Shown here in pieces: positions 25,307 through 34,110 of a stretch of DNA of 50,053 bases. The notes under the pieces are model-generated. The model made no database searches and was not told the origin of the DNA. It was given only the letters and a program-made list of their open reading frames with translations. This DNA comes from Streptomyces flaveus. Its GTDB lineage: Bacteria > Actinomycetota > Actinomycetes > Streptomycetales > Streptomycetaceae. The stretch spans positions 103,621 through 153,673 of the forward strand of contig NZ_BMPQ01000023.1 of assembly GCF_014647675.1 (NCBI RefSeq), read 5' to 3'. Within the stretch, counting starts at the first letter, position 1, and every line of letters starts with the position of its first letter. Position numbers and translations under genes: made by a program.

Positions 25307-26917
25307 ACTCATGTCCCGTCGCCGTAGGGCCGCGAGGCCCGCCGTGACCAGGGCGGCAGCGATGGCTGTCAGGATCAGTACCGGTGTCCACGTCATGTCG
25401 CCGCCCGGCAGTTTCGGCAGGTGGCCGAAGGGCGAGAGGTCCATGACCGGCTCGGGCAGTTCCAGAGCCGGGCCGATCCAGCCCAGGAGCAGGGCGGCGC
25501 CGGCCACCCCCCACGCTCCGAGCGCCGCCTGCGGAGACACCCCGTGCAGGAGCACCGCGAGGCCGCCGATCGTCCAGATCGCGGGCAACTGGACGAGGCA
25601 GGCGCCGAGGATGGGGCCGAGGTCCTGGCCGTAGCCGGCCGCCAGACCGAGGCCGCCGAGGAGCATGATCAGTACGGACCCGCCGAAGGCGATGAGCAGG
25701 TGACCGGAGGCCCAGCGCAGACGGCCCACCGCGTTCGCGAGGACCGGCTCGGCGCGCTGCGAGGTCTCCTCGCCGTGCAGCCGGAGCACGGACTGCACGA
25801 TGTACAGCGCGGCGACCATCCCGAGCATGCCGGCCATCGTGGCGAGGAACGCGTCCGTGATTCCGGACTGACCGCCCATCCGCTCGATGATGTCCCGGGT
25901 CCGTTCGTTGTCGCCGACCAGATCCGTCGCCCCCTTCGTGATCCCGCCGAAGGCGGCCCCCGCGGCGAAGAACCCGAGGCTCCAGCCGAGCACGCTGCCC
26001 CGCTGCAGCCGCCAGGCCAGCGCACCGGCCGTACCGAGCCGGCCGACGGCGGGCCCGGGCCGGGTCGGCAGGAAGCTCATGCCGACATCGCGGCGGCCGG
26101 TCAGCTCGTACGCGGCCACGCCCTGGACCGCGACGGCGGCCACGAACAGCAGCAGCACCCACCAGCGTTCGTCGGCGAACGACCGCAGGTTCTCCAGCCA
26201 GCCGATAGGCGAGAGCCAGGTCAGCACGTGCGAACCGTCCTCCGAGGCCGAGTCGCCCGCCGCCCGCAGTACGAACGCCGCGCCCAGCAGCCCGCCCGTC
26301 AGCCCCTTCGCGAGCCGCGCGCTCTCCGTGAGCTGGGCGACGATCGCCGCCATCGTCGCGAAGACCATGCCGACGCCGGCCGTGCCGAGCCCGAGTGCCA
26401 GTGCGCCCGACGAACCTTGCCCCGCGAGGCCTCCGGTGATGAGCAGCGCCAGCGCCGCGTTCGCGACGAACGCCGCGAGCAGCGCCGCCGTCAGCGGGGC
26501 GCGCCGCCCCACCATCCCGGCCGAGACCATCTCCTGACGGCCGCTCTCCTCCTCGTCCCGGGTGTGCCGTACGACGATGAACAGGCTCATGACCCCGGCC
26601 AGCACCCCCGCGAACACCCCGATGCGCCAGGCGACGAGCCCGCCGATCGAGTCGCTGAACACCGGCCCGTACGTGGCGCGCAGCGAGCTGTTCGTCGCCA
26701 GCTGCCGGACCACGTCGGCGCGTTCGGCGGCCGTGGAGTACACGCTCTCCAGCGAGCCCGGCATGGAGAGCACCATCAGGGCGATGACGCCGACCCACAG
26801 GGGGATCATCACCCGGTCGCGGCGCAGTGCGAGCCTCAACAGGGCGCCGGTTCCAGCGAGTTGACGCGATCCCCCGGTCCGTACGGCGAACTTGGTGTTG
26901 GTGGCCACGGCGGTCAT
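25301..26917 (-). CDS. ABC transporter permease (antibiotic-exporter type)
   Basis: A 538-residue integral membrane protein with about twelve helices in two similar halves. It is of the large-permease type seen in tetronasin-like and other drug exporters. LALRRDRVMIPLWVGVIAL is the first helix, and each half starts with an amphipathic segment before the helices. It overlaps the ATPase gene by 4 bases (ATGA), so the two form one exporter. A divergent MarR/GbsR-like regulator lies beyond the ATPase gene, with a palindrome between them. The substrate is unknown; drug or lipid export is the usual role of this group. Confidence 0.85.
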   Translation of the reverse strand: MTAVATNTKFAVRTGGSRQLAGTGALLRLALRRDRVMIPLWVGVIALMVLSMPGSLESVYSTAAERADVVRQLATNSSLRATYGPVFSDSIGGLVAWRIGVFAGVLAGVMSLFIVVRHTRDEEESGRQEMVSAGMVGRRAPLTAALLAAFVANAALALLITGGLAGQGSSGALALGLGTAGVGMVFATMAAIVAQLTESARLAKGLTGGLLGAAFVLRAAGDSASEDGSHVLTWLSPIGWLENLRSFADERWWVLLLFVAAVAVQGVAAYELTGRRDVGMSFLPTRPGPAVGRLGTAGALAWRLQRGSVLGWSLGFFAAGAAFGGITKGATDLVGDNERTRDIIERMGGQSGITDAFLATMAGMLGMVAALYIVQSVLRLHGEETSQRAEPVLANAVGRLRWASGHLLIAFGGSVLIMLLGGLGLAAGYGQDLGPILGACLVQLPAIWTIGGLAVLLHGVSPQAALGAWGVAGAALLLGWIGPALELPEPVMDLSPFGHLPKLPGGDMTWTPVLILTAIAAALVTAGLAALRRRDMST

Positions 26918-27822
26918 CGCGACATCGCCTCCGCGGCGACCTCGTCCTGGTAGTGCCGCATGAACAGCTCCTCCAGCGTCGGCGGCGTCGAGGTCAGCGA
27001 CCGTACGCCCGACTCGGTCAGCGACCGCAGCACCGCGTCCAGCTTGTCGCTCTCGACCTGGAGCCTCACTCGCCTGCCCTGGATGTCCAGGTCGTGGACG
27101 CCGGGGAGCCTCCCCAACCCGTTGGGCTCACCGGCCAGTTCGGCGGTGACGCTCGTACGGGTCAGATGGCGCAGGTCCGCGAGTGATCCGCTCTCCACGG
27201 TGACGCCCTTGCGGATGATGCTCACGCGGTCGCAGAGTTCCTCGACCTCGCTGAGGATGTGCGAGGACAGCAGGATGGTGCGACCCCGGTCCCGCTCCTC
27301 CTCCACGCACCGCTGGAAGACCTCCTCCATCAGCGGGTCGAGGCCGGAGGTCGGTTCGTCCAGGATCAGCAGGTCGACGTCCGATGCGAAGGCGGCGACG
27401 AGGGCGACCTTCTGCCGGTTGCCCTTGGAGTACGTGCGCCCCTTCTTCGTCGGGTCGAGCTCGAACCGCTCGATCAGGTCGGCCCGCCGCGCCTTGTCGA
27501 GTCCTCCGCGCAGCCGCCCGTACAGGTCGATGACCTCGCCTCCGGAGAGGTTGCGCCAGAGGGTCACGTCGCCGGGGACGTACGCGATCTGGCGGTGCAG
27601 CTCCACCGCGTCGGACCAGGGGTCCCGGCCGAGTACCTGCGCGGCGCCGGCGTCGGCGCGCAGCAGGCCCAGCAGGACGCGGATGGTGGTGGACTTCCCG
27701 GCGCCGTTGGGGCCGAGGAAGCCGTGGACTTCGCCGGTCTCGACGTTCAGATCGAGGCCGTCCAGCGCATGAGTCTTGCCGAACGACTTGTGCAGTCCGG
27801 AGACAGTGATTGCCTTCGTCAT
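26914..27822 (-). CDS. ABC transporter ATP-binding protein
   Basis: A 302-residue ATPase, the energy subunit for the permease encoded just downstream. Walker A is GPNGAGKST (near residue 38), the signature is YSKGNRQKVAL (near 132), Walker B is DLLILDEPTSGLDPL (near 155) and the H-loop is LLSSHILSEVEELCD (near 185). The C-terminal 75 residues are the extension common in DrrA-type drug exporters. The 5' end faces the regulator gene across 125 bases that contain a perfect 16-bp palindrome, a likely control site. Confidence 0.92.
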   Translation of the reverse strand: MTKAITVSGLHKSFGKTHALDGLDLNVETGEVHGFLGPNGAGKSTTIRVLLGLLRADAGAAQVLGRDPWSDAVELHRQIAYVPGDVTLWRNLSGGEVIDLYGRLRGGLDKARRADLIERFELDPTKKGRTYSKGNRQKVALVAAFASDVDLLILDEPTSGLDPLMEEVFQRCVEEERDRGRTILLSSHILSEVEELCDRVSIIRKGVTVESGSLADLRHLTRTSVTAELAGEPNGLGRLPGVHDLDIQGRRVRLQVESDKLDAVLRSLTESGVRSLTSTPPTLEELFMRHYQDEVAAEAMSR

Positions 27823-27842
27823 GATTTTTAACCTACGCTAGT

Positions 27843-27858
27843 TTCACAAATTTGTGAA
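27843..27858. promoter_or_regulatory. Perfect 16-bp palindrome, likely operator
   Basis: TTCACAAATTTGTGAA is a perfect inverted repeat in an AT-rich patch. It is 21 bases from the ATPase start codon (27822) and 90 bases from the regulator start (27948). Size and position fit a dimeric winged-helix regulator of the MarR/GbsR type controlling the exporter and itself. Confidence 0.7.
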
Positions 27859-27947
27859 GTTAAGGAAGCATTAAAACATGCGGCTAGAATCGGCAACGGC
27901 GCGCTGAGCAGCACGGAGTAGCGCTGAGCAGGGGAGAGGATCGAGAG

Positions 27948-28439
27948 ATGAGCGAACCGAGTGCGGCGGGACGGGACCCGGAAGCGGTCTCGAAGTTCGT
28001 CGAGAGCTTCGCCGCGCAGTTGGTCGAGGCCGGGATGCAGCGCATGGCGGCCCGGGTGTTCGCGGCGCTGCTCGCCTCCGACTCCGGGGCGATGACCTCC
28101 GTCGAACTCGGCGAGCAACTGCGGATCAGCCCGGCCGCCGTCTCCGGAGCGGTGCGCTACCTCGCGCAGCAGCACATGGTCTCCCGCGAGCGTGACCCCG
28201 GCTCCCGGCGCGAGCGGTACCGGGTGCACAGCAATCAGTGGTACGAGGCGCTGACCAACCGGGACGCGGTGCTCAAGCGCTGGGAGTACGCCCTGCGGGA
28301 GGGCGTCGACGGTCTCGGCCCCGAGACCCCCGCCGGCCGCCGGCTCGCCGAGACCCTGGCCTTCTTCGAGTTCTTGGAGGGAGAGCTGCAGTCCCTGATG
28401 GACCGCTGGCGTGTGGAGCGGGCCAGGCTGTTCGGTTAG
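27948..28439 (+). CDS. MarR/GbsR-like transcriptional regulator
   Basis: A 163-residue regulator with a winged helix-turn-helix: ARVFAALLASDSGAMTSVELGEQL, then RISPAAVSGAVRYLAQQHMVSRER and the wing DPGSRRERYRV. A helical C-terminal half probably forms the dimer and senses a ligand. It is divergent from the ABC exporter, the usual layout for a local repressor. GAGAGG (27935-27940) lies before ATG 27948. The effector may be the substrate of the exporter. Confidence 0.85.
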   Translation: MSEPSAAGRDPEAVSKFVESFAAQLVEAGMQRMAARVFAALLASDSGAMTSVELGEQLRISPAAVSGAVRYLAQQHMVSRERDPGSRRERYRVHSNQWYEALTNRDAVLKRWEYALREGVDGLGPETPAGRRLAETLAFFEFLEGELQSLMDRWRVERARLFG

Positions 28440-28665
28440 CGCTCCCTGGTCTGCGACGCCCATGTTGGCCGACTGAAAAGATCGCAAAGATCGCCAGGGT
28501 GACCATTGCGACGCCGGAATCCTGCTGGATGATTGAGTCGGCTCACAGGTCTGGGCGTTAAATGCTTGTCAAATAGACCTTTAGAACGAACGTCTGCGTT
28601 AACTCTCCTTCCGCACGCCTCCTTTCCATGGACCTCGTCGGCCACCCCCTCGTACGGTCGCCGCC

Positions 28666-30060
28666 ATGAGCACCTACACCGCGACCCTCGGCGGCCGGAG
28701 CCATCAGTTCGGCGACCTGCCCAGGCTGCTTGCCGCCGCGAGCCCCGAGCGCTCCGGCGACCGGCTCGCCGGGCTCGCCGCCGAGTCGGCGCAGGCACGG
28801 GTCGCGGCGCGGTGGGCGCTCGCGGAGGTGCCGCTCGCACGGTTCCTCGCCGAGCCGGTGATCCCGTACGAGAGCGACGACGTGACGCGCCTCATCGTCG
28901 ACACGCACGACGCGGCGGCCTTCGCGCCGGTGTCGTCGCTCACGGTCGGGGAGTTCCGCGAGTGGCTGCTGTCGGAGGCGGCGGACGCGGCGGCGCTGAC
29001 CGCGCTGGCGCCCGGCCTGACGCCCGAGATGGTGGCCGCCGTCTCCAAGCTGATGGGCAACGCCGACCTCGTCGCCGTCGCCCGCAAGGCGCACGTCGTC
29101 ACCGCCTTCCGCTCCACGATCGGCCTGCCCGGCCGCCTCGCCACCCGCCTCCAGCCCAACCACCCCACGGACGACCCGGCGGGAGTGGCGGCCGCTCTGC
29201 TGGACGGTCTGCTGCTCGGCTCGGGCGACGCGGTCATCGGCATCAACCCGGCGACCGACAGCCCCAAGGCCGTACGGGACCTGCTGGAACTGCTGGACGG
29301 CGTGATCCAGCGGTACGCGATCCCGACCCAGTCCTGCGTCCTCAGCCACGTCACGACGAGCATCGACCTGATGTCGCGTGGCGCTCCCGTGGACCTCGTC
29401 TTCCAGTCCATCGCGGGTACGCAGGCCGCGAACGCCTCCTTCGGCGTCACGCTGAGCCTGCTGGACGAGGCGCATGAGGCCGCGGCCTCACTGGGCCGGG
29501 GCACGGTGGGCTCGAACGCCCTGTACTTCGAGACCGGCCAGGGCAGCGCACTGTCCGCCGACGCGCACCACGGGGTGGACCAGCAGACGGTGGAGGCCCG
29601 CGCGTACGCGGTCGCCCGCCGCTACGACCCTCTCCTGGTCAACACGGTGGTGGGTTTCATCGGCCCGGAGTACCTCTACGACGGCCGCCAGATCCTCCGG
29701 GCTGCCCTGGAGGACCACTTCTGCGGCAAGTTGCTGGGCCTGCCGATGGGCCTGGACATCTGCTACACGAACCACGCCGACGCGGACGACGACGACATCG
29801 CCACGATGCTGACGATGCTCGGCGTGGCGGGCGCTTCGTTCGTGATCTGCACGCCGGGCGGTGACGACATCATGCTCAACTACCAATCGGCCTCGTACCA
29901 CGACGCGTTGTACCTCCGGCAGGTGCTGGGCCTGCGTCCCGCCCCGGAGTTCGAGGCGTGGCTGGACAGGATCGGGCTGTTGGACGAGCGGGGCGGGATA
30001 CGGGATGTCACGGGTACGGGGCATCCGCTGACGGCGATCGGAAGGGAGCTGGCGGCATGA
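28666..30060 (+). CDS. eutB: Ethanolamine ammonia-lyase, large subunit
   Basis: A 464-residue large subunit of the adenosylcobalamin-dependent enzyme that converts ethanolamine to acetaldehyde and ammonia. It is of family length. Recognised stretches are DAVIGINPATDSPKAV near residue 190, CVLSHVTTS near 225, VDLVFQSIAGTQAANASFGV near 245 and GLPMGLDICYTNHADAD near 360. The active site is at the C-terminal ends of a TIM barrel formed here, with eutC covering it. The ATG start is at 28666; the stop overlaps eutC. No shell (carboxysome-like) or reactivase genes are next to it, so this is a short, non-microcompartment type system. The 226 bases upstream show no cobalamin riboswitch that I can identify. 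Confidence 0.95.
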   Translation: MSTYTATLGGRSHQFGDLPRLLAAASPERSGDRLAGLAAESAQARVAARWALAEVPLARFLAEPVIPYESDDVTRLIVDTHDAAAFAPVSSLTVGEFREWLLSEAADAAALTALAPGLTPEMVAAVSKLMGNADLVAVARKAHVVTAFRSTIGLPGRLATRLQPNHPTDDPAGVAAALLDGLLLGSGDAVIGINPATDSPKAVRDLLELLDGVIQRYAIPTQSCVLSHVTTSIDLMSRGAPVDLVFQSIAGTQAANASFGVTLSLLDEAHEAAASLGRGTVGSNALYFETGQGSALSADAHHGVDQQTVEARAYAVARRYDPLLVNTVVGFIGPEYLYDGRQILRAALEDHFCGKLLGLPMGLDICYTNHADADDDDIATMLTMLGVAGASFVICTPGGDDIMLNYQSASYHDALYLRQVLGLRPAPEFEAWLDRIGLLDERGGIRDVTGTGHPLTAIGRELAA

Positions 30061-30905
30061 CGGATACGGCGAATACGGCGGATACGGCGGATCATCAACT
30101 GGCAACGGCGGTACGTGCCTTGGTGGCCCCCGAGTCCATCGAGCCCTCCAAGTCCATCGAGCCCTCTGGGCCCCCCGATGCCGCGCTGTGGGCCCCCCTT
30201 CGCCGGCACACCCAGGCGCGGATCGGGCTGGGCCGGGCGGGGTCCGGGCTGCCGACCCGGCACCGGCTGGAACTCCAGGCCGCGCATGCCGCCGCGCGGG
30301 ACGCGGTGCACTCGCCGTTCGAGCCGGACGTGGTCGCGGCGGGGCTTGCGGGGACGGGGCTGGCGACCATGCGGGTGCGGAGCGCGGCTGCGGACCGGCT
30401 CACGTATCTTCAGCGGCCGGATCTGGGGCGGCGGCTGGAGGACACGGATCGGGTCCACCTTCCCGTGGGGGAGTGGGACGTGGTCTTCGTCGTCGCCGAC
30501 GGCCTGTCCAGCCGGGCCGTCCACGAGCATGCGGCGCCGATGGTGCGCGAGACGATGACACGGCTGGAGGCCTGGCGGATCGCGCCGGTCGTCCTGGCCG
30601 AACAGGCCCGGGTCGCCCTCGGCGACGACATCGCCCACGCCATGGGCGCGACGATGACCGTGGTCCTGGTCGGCGAACGCCCGGGCATGTCCGCGGCGGA
30701 CTCCCTGGGCGCGTACCTCACGTACGCCCCGGCCCCGGGCACGACGACGGACGCGGACCGCAACTGCCTGTCCAACATCCGCCCGCCCCTGGGCCTGACC
30801 TATGAGACGGCTGCCGCCAAGCTGGCATCTCTGATGCACCGGGCCCGCGAACTGCGGCTCACCGGGGTGGGACTGAAAGACGAGTCGGACGTGTTGCCGA
30901 CATAG
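30057..30905 (+). CDS. eutC: Ethanolamine ammonia-lyase, small subunit
   Basis: The 282-residue partner of EutB. Family motifs are RIGLGRAGSGLPTRHRLELQ near residue 57, VVFVVADGLSSRAVHEHA near 145, GERPGMSAADSLGAYLTY near 205 and RNCLSNIRPPLGLTYETAA near 240, ending in GVGLKDES. The N-terminus has a short internal repeat (ESIEPSKSIEPS). ATG 30057 overlaps the eutB stop by four bases, so subunits are made in step. Confidence 0.95.
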   Translation: MTDTANTADTADHQLATAVRALVAPESIEPSKSIEPSGPPDAALWAPLRRHTQARIGLGRAGSGLPTRHRLELQAAHAAARDAVHSPFEPDVVAAGLAGTGLATMRVRSAAADRLTYLQRPDLGRRLEDTDRVHLPVGEWDVVFVVADGLSSRAVHEHAAPMVRETMTRLEAWRIAPVVLAEQARVALGDDIAHAMGATMTVVLVGERPGMSAADSLGAYLTYAPAPGTTTDADRNCLSNIRPPLGLTYETAAAKLASLMHRARELRLTGVGLKDESDVLPT

Positions 30906-30939
30906 CTGGGGCTCCCTTCGCCGCTAGGGCCGGCACCAA

Positions 30940-31035
30940 TCAGCCCGTCCGGCGTTTGAGGACGAGGCCGTTCAGGCCGATACGGGGGTCTGGGGGCAGA
31001 GCCCCCAGCGGGGTCCAGGGGCGGAGCCCCTTGGT
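30940..31035 (+). repeat. Intergenic repeat of a second type
   Basis: The segment CAGCCCGTCCGGCGTTTGAG, with GACGAGGCCGTTCAGGCCG, GGGGGCAGAGCCCCC and GGGGCGGAGCCCC hairpins, is a familiar Streptomyces gene-end sequence. It lies between the convergent ends of eutC and the minus-strand lipid-kinase-like gene and may act as a bidirectional terminator. Confidence 0.7.
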
Positions 31036-31077
31036 ATGGGACGGGTAAGGGCGGCGGGGGCGAGAAAACCCCACCCC

Positions 31078-31941
31078 TCACCCCGGCAACGTAAGCCCCC
31101 AAGCCCCCTCCCGGACCGTCCAGGTCCGAGTCCGCACCGGCCCGCTGACCACCGCGTCCGCGCGGTAGCGGAAATGCGCCCCCGACACGGTGATGATCCG
31201 GGCGACAGCCTCCAGCGGCGCGGCCTCCGCCCCCACCGACGCAGGCCGGACCTCGACCCGCGCACCGGAACCGCCGGGCGTGACCGACACCGCCTCCACC
31301 GGCTGGTCGAGGTCGACGAGGGTGACGCCGTCGACCTCGACCCGGAGCCGGGAGGGGCCGGGCCCGGGCGTGGAGACCACCCGGGAGGGCCGCGCCGCCA
31401 GCGTCCGTACGAGCGACTGGCACGTCCGCAGCCAGGGATGCGAGGACGACTCCTCGGCGGCGTCCTGGTCGGCGGCGTCCGGATGCCCCGTCCCCGGCGG
31501 CACAGCGAGCGGCGGAATCCGCAGATCCCCCAGCACCACCCCGTCGCTGTCGTCGGCGAGCAGATCCAGCCTCCGCTCGACCCCGTCGAGCACGGCCCGC
31601 GCGGCGGCGACGGTACCGGTGGGCACCCCCAGCGACCGTACGAGCGACAGCGCACCCCCCACCGGCACCACCGACAGCGCACATCCGGCCAGTTCCCGCT
31701 GCCGGTGCAAAAGGGACACCGCCCGCAGGAACGCCCGGTCGTCCCCCACGACGACCGGTCGCCGGGACCCGCGTCGGATCAGTGCCCGGGCGAATTCCTC
31801 GGGCCCGTCGGGGAGGCACAGTTTGACGGTCGCACCCGCGCTGAGCACGTCTTTCGCGATCCGTACCGACTCACCGTCATGGCGACGGGCGACCGGGTCG
31901 ATGACCACCAGGAGCTGGTCGGAAGCCGCCACCTCGGTCAT
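31078..31941 (-). CDS. Diacylglycerol-kinase-like protein
   Basis: A 287-residue protein related to the diacylglycerol/sphingosine kinase fold. The start, LLVVIDPVARRHDGESVRIAKDVL, looks like the beginning of the catalytic domain, and VVVGDDRAFLRAVSLL stands where the usual nucleotide loop GGDGT would be. Here that loop reads GDDRA, and the later GSPNDFAR-like motif is not evident, so it may have lost kinase activity. The start is ATG 31941. It is divergent from purA; in several Streptomyces a gene of this type lies next to purA, from memory. The C-terminal domain, ending ITVSGAHFRYRADAVVSGP, keeps the pattern of the lipid-kinase beta-sandwich. Confidence 0.6.
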   Translation of the reverse strand: MTEVAASDQLLVVIDPVARRHDGESVRIAKDVLSAGATVKLCLPDGPEEFARALIRRGSRRPVVVGDDRAFLRAVSLLHRQRELAGCALSVVPVGGALSLVRSLGVPTGTVAAARAVLDGVERRLDLLADDSDGVVLGDLRIPPLAVPPGTGHPDAADQDAAEESSSHPWLRTCQSLVRTLAARPSRVVSTPGPGPSRLRVEVDGVTLVDLDQPVEAVSVTPGGSGARVEVRPASVGAEAAPLEAVARIITVSGAHFRYRADAVVSGPVRTRTWTVREGAWGLTLPG

Positions 31942-31974
31942 GCCTCGCTTCCTCGGGTAGCATCTTTGTGCAAG

Positions 31975-32002
31975 AGCCCCTTGCGCTATTGCGCCAGGGG
32001 CT
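31975..32002 (+). other. Hairpin between the lipid-kinase-like gene and purA
   Basis: AGCCCCT-t-GCGC, loop tatt, GCGC-c-AGGGGCT makes an 11-pair stem with one mismatch, followed by TCGTCTATT. It looks like an intrinsic terminator facing purA, but the flanking genes are divergent. It may mark a short leader transcript or an attenuator for purA. A second arm pair near 32057-32089 could fold further. Confidence 0.5.
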
Positions 32003-32128
32003 TCGTCTATTCCGGGGCATCCGGTCCGACGGGTCGCGGCCAACGAAGGTCGCCGGTGTACGCGGCACAAGCCGTGCAGCGTACGCCCCTGACCTTGGAC
32101 ATGCCCCACCCGGAAGGGGTGTACGCCT

Positions 32129-33412
32129 GTGCCCGCACTTGTGCTGCTCGGTGCTCAGTGGGGTGACGAAGGCAAGGGAAAGGCCACCGACCTGCTCGGT
32201 GGATCCGTGGACTACGTGGTGCGCTACCAGGGCGGCAACAACGCCGGCCACACGGTGGTAGTGGGCGATCAGAAGTACGCCCTGCACCTCCTCCCTTCCG
32301 GAATCCTCTCGCCTGAATGCACGCCGGTCATTGGTAACGGTGTCGTCGTCGACCCGTCGGTCCTGCTCTCCGAGCTGAGCGGTCTGAACGAGCGCGGCGT
32401 CGACACGTCCAAGCTGCTGCTCAGCGGAAACGCTCACATCATCACGCCGTACAACGTCACCGTCGACAAGGTGACGGAACGCTTCCTCGGGAAGCGGAAG
32501 ATCGGCACGACCGGCCGCGGCATCGGACCGACGTACGCGGACAAGATCAACCGGGTCGGCATCCGGGTCCAGGACCTGTACGACGAGTCGATCCTGACCC
32601 AGAAGGTCGAGGCGGCCCTCGACGCCAAGAACCAGATCCTGACCAAGCTCTACAACCGCCGCGCGATCGCCGTGAACCAGGTCGTCGAGGAACTGCTGGG
32701 CTACGCCGCGCAGATCGAGCCGTACGTCGCCGACACCGTCCTGGTCCTCAACCAGGCTCTCGAAGACAACAAGGTCGTCCTCTTCGAGGGCGGCCAGGGC
32801 ACGCTCCTGGACATCGACCACGGCACGTACCCCTTCGTCACCTCGTCGAACCCGACCGCGGGCGGCGCCTGCACGGGCGCGGGCGTGGGCCCGACGAAGA
32901 TCAGCCGGGTCATCGGCATCCTGAAGGCCTACACGACCCGGGTCGGCGCCGGCCCCTTCCCGACCGAACTCTTCGACGAGGACGGCGAGGCCCTGCGTCG
33001 CATCGGCCACGAGCGCGGCGTCACGACGGGCCGCGACCGCCGCTGCGGCTGGTTCGACGCGGTCATCGCCCGCTACGCGACCCGCGTCAACGGCCTCACC
33101 GACTTCTTCCTCACCAAGCTCGACGTCCTGACCGGCTGGGAGCAGATCCCGGTCTGTGTGGCGTACGAGATCGACGGCAGGCGAGTGGAGGAACTCCCGT
33201 ACTCCCAGACCGACTTCCACCACGCGAAGCCGGTCTACGAGATGCTCCCCGGCTGGTCCGAGGACATCAGCAAGGCCAAGACCTTCGCCGACCTCCCCAA
33301 GAACGCCCAGGACTACGTCAAGGCGCTGGAGGAGATGTCGGGGGCGCCGATCTCGGCGATCGGCGTGGGCCCGGGCCGCGACGAGACGATCGAGATCAAC
33401 TCGTTCCTCTGA
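32129..33412 (+). CDS. purA: Adenylosuccinate synthetase
   Basis: A 427-residue enzyme that joins IMP and aspartate with GTP on the way to AMP. Motifs include the P-loop-like start LLGAQWGDEGKGKATDLL, the IMP loop GTTGRGIGPTYADK near residue 127, FEGGQGTLLDIDHGTYPFVT near 218 and TTGRDRRCGWFD near 300. GTG 32129 is the start; AGG-type ribosome sequence GGAAGGGG lies about 10 bases before it. The gene appears monocistronic with a strong terminator just after the stop. Confidence 0.97.
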   Translation: MPALVLLGAQWGDEGKGKATDLLGGSVDYVVRYQGGNNAGHTVVVGDQKYALHLLPSGILSPECTPVIGNGVVVDPSVLLSELSGLNERGVDTSKLLLSGNAHIITPYNVTVDKVTERFLGKRKIGTTGRGIGPTYADKINRVGIRVQDLYDESILTQKVEAALDAKNQILTKLYNRRAIAVNQVVEELLGYAAQIEPYVADTVLVLNQALEDNKVVLFEGGQGTLLDIDHGTYPFVTSSNPTAGGACTGAGVGPTKISRVIGILKAYTTRVGAGPFPTELFDEDGEALRRIGHERGVTTGRDRRCGWFDAVIARYATRVNGLTDFFLTKLDVLTGWEQIPVCVAYEIDGRRVEELPYSQTDFHHAKPVYEMLPGWSEDISKAKTFADLPKNAQDYVKALEEMSGAPISAIGVGPGRDETIEINSFL

Positions 33413-33424
33413 TACGGACCGAAA

Positions 33425-33453
33425 AGAGGGGCGCCCGGTCCGGGCGCCCCTCT
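33425..33453. terminator. Bidirectional terminator between purA and the Uma2 gene
   Basis: AGAGGGGCGCCCGG and CCGGGCGCCCCTCT are perfect inverted repeats around a single T (effective loop larger), with an A-run before and a short pyrimidine run after. It sits between convergent genes and can serve both. Confidence 0.85.
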
Positions 33454-33470
33454 CCGCGTTGTCCTCGCTG

Positions 33471-34079
33471 TCAGCCGTCCCCGGGCTCCTGCGGGGCTTG
33501 GAACCCGGCGGTGTCGAGCGTGCAGTCGAACGGCTCGGGGATGTGGAGCTTCTTGCCGAACGGCACGGTGAGGTGGGATTCGTATCCCTTGGCGGACGGA
33601 GTCCAGAGGACGGTGGCCTGCTCCTCCTGCATGTCGAGGATCAGGTAGACGGGGACGCCTGCCTTCCCGTAGGTCTCGACCTTGTCGGTCAGGTCGTCGT
33701 CCCGGGTGGAGGGGGAGGTCAGCTCGGCGACGAAGGACAGAGCGTCTCCGTCCAGGCGGTTGCTGGTGGTCCGGCGAGCGCGCTGGTGGACGGCATGGAT
33801 GTCGGGGCCGTAGGCACGCTCGGCACCCGGAAATACGTAAAGCAAGGGTCCCCAGCTGATGCGGTGTTCCTCAGGCAGATGAGGGCGCAATTGATCGCAG
33901 ACCAGATCCATGACGTCTGCGTAGTACGCCTTCGACCACGGCGACAAGACGATGTTCCCCTTGATGATCTCGGCCTTGTAGCCGTCGGGCACGTGCAGCT
34001 CGTCGAGGGCGTCCAGCATGCCCTCGAAGCTGGGGGGCTCGGTGCCGCTTATCGTCGGTCGTTCCAGCATCACCGTCAT
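33471..34079 (-). CDS. Uma2 family endonuclease-like protein
   Basis: A 202-residue protein of the Uma2 (DUF820) group with a PD-(D/E)xK nuclease-like fold. Putative metal-site residues lie in GPDIHAVH (near residue 95), FVAELTSPSTRDDDLTDKVETY (Glu and Lys near 115-130) and GVPVYLILDMQ. Activity of these proteins is largely unproven. ATG 34079 is preferred over an upstream start because MTVMLERP begins the usual N-terminus. It is an isolated single gene; Uma2 genes are numerous in Streptomyces. Confidence 0.8.
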   Translation of the reverse strand: MTVMLERPTISGTEPPSFEGMLDALDELHVPDGYKAEIIKGNIVLSPWSKAYYADVMDLVCDQLRPHLPEEHRISWGPLLYVFPGAERAYGPDIHAVHQRARRTTSNRLDGDALSFVAELTSPSTRDDDLTDKVETYGKAGVPVYLILDMQEEQATVLWTPSAKGYESHLTVPFGKKLHIPEPFDCTLDTAGFQAPQEPGDG

Positions 34080-34110
34080 GATGCGCCTTTCGTGCGAAGC
34101 AGGCCATTCA

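Noticed and set aside
28440..28665. Possible cobalamin riboswitch before eutB
   Set aside because: The enzyme needs adenosylcobalamin, but I could not find the conserved B12-box pattern; the repeat AGATCGCAAAGATCGC and an AT-rich patch are all that stand out.
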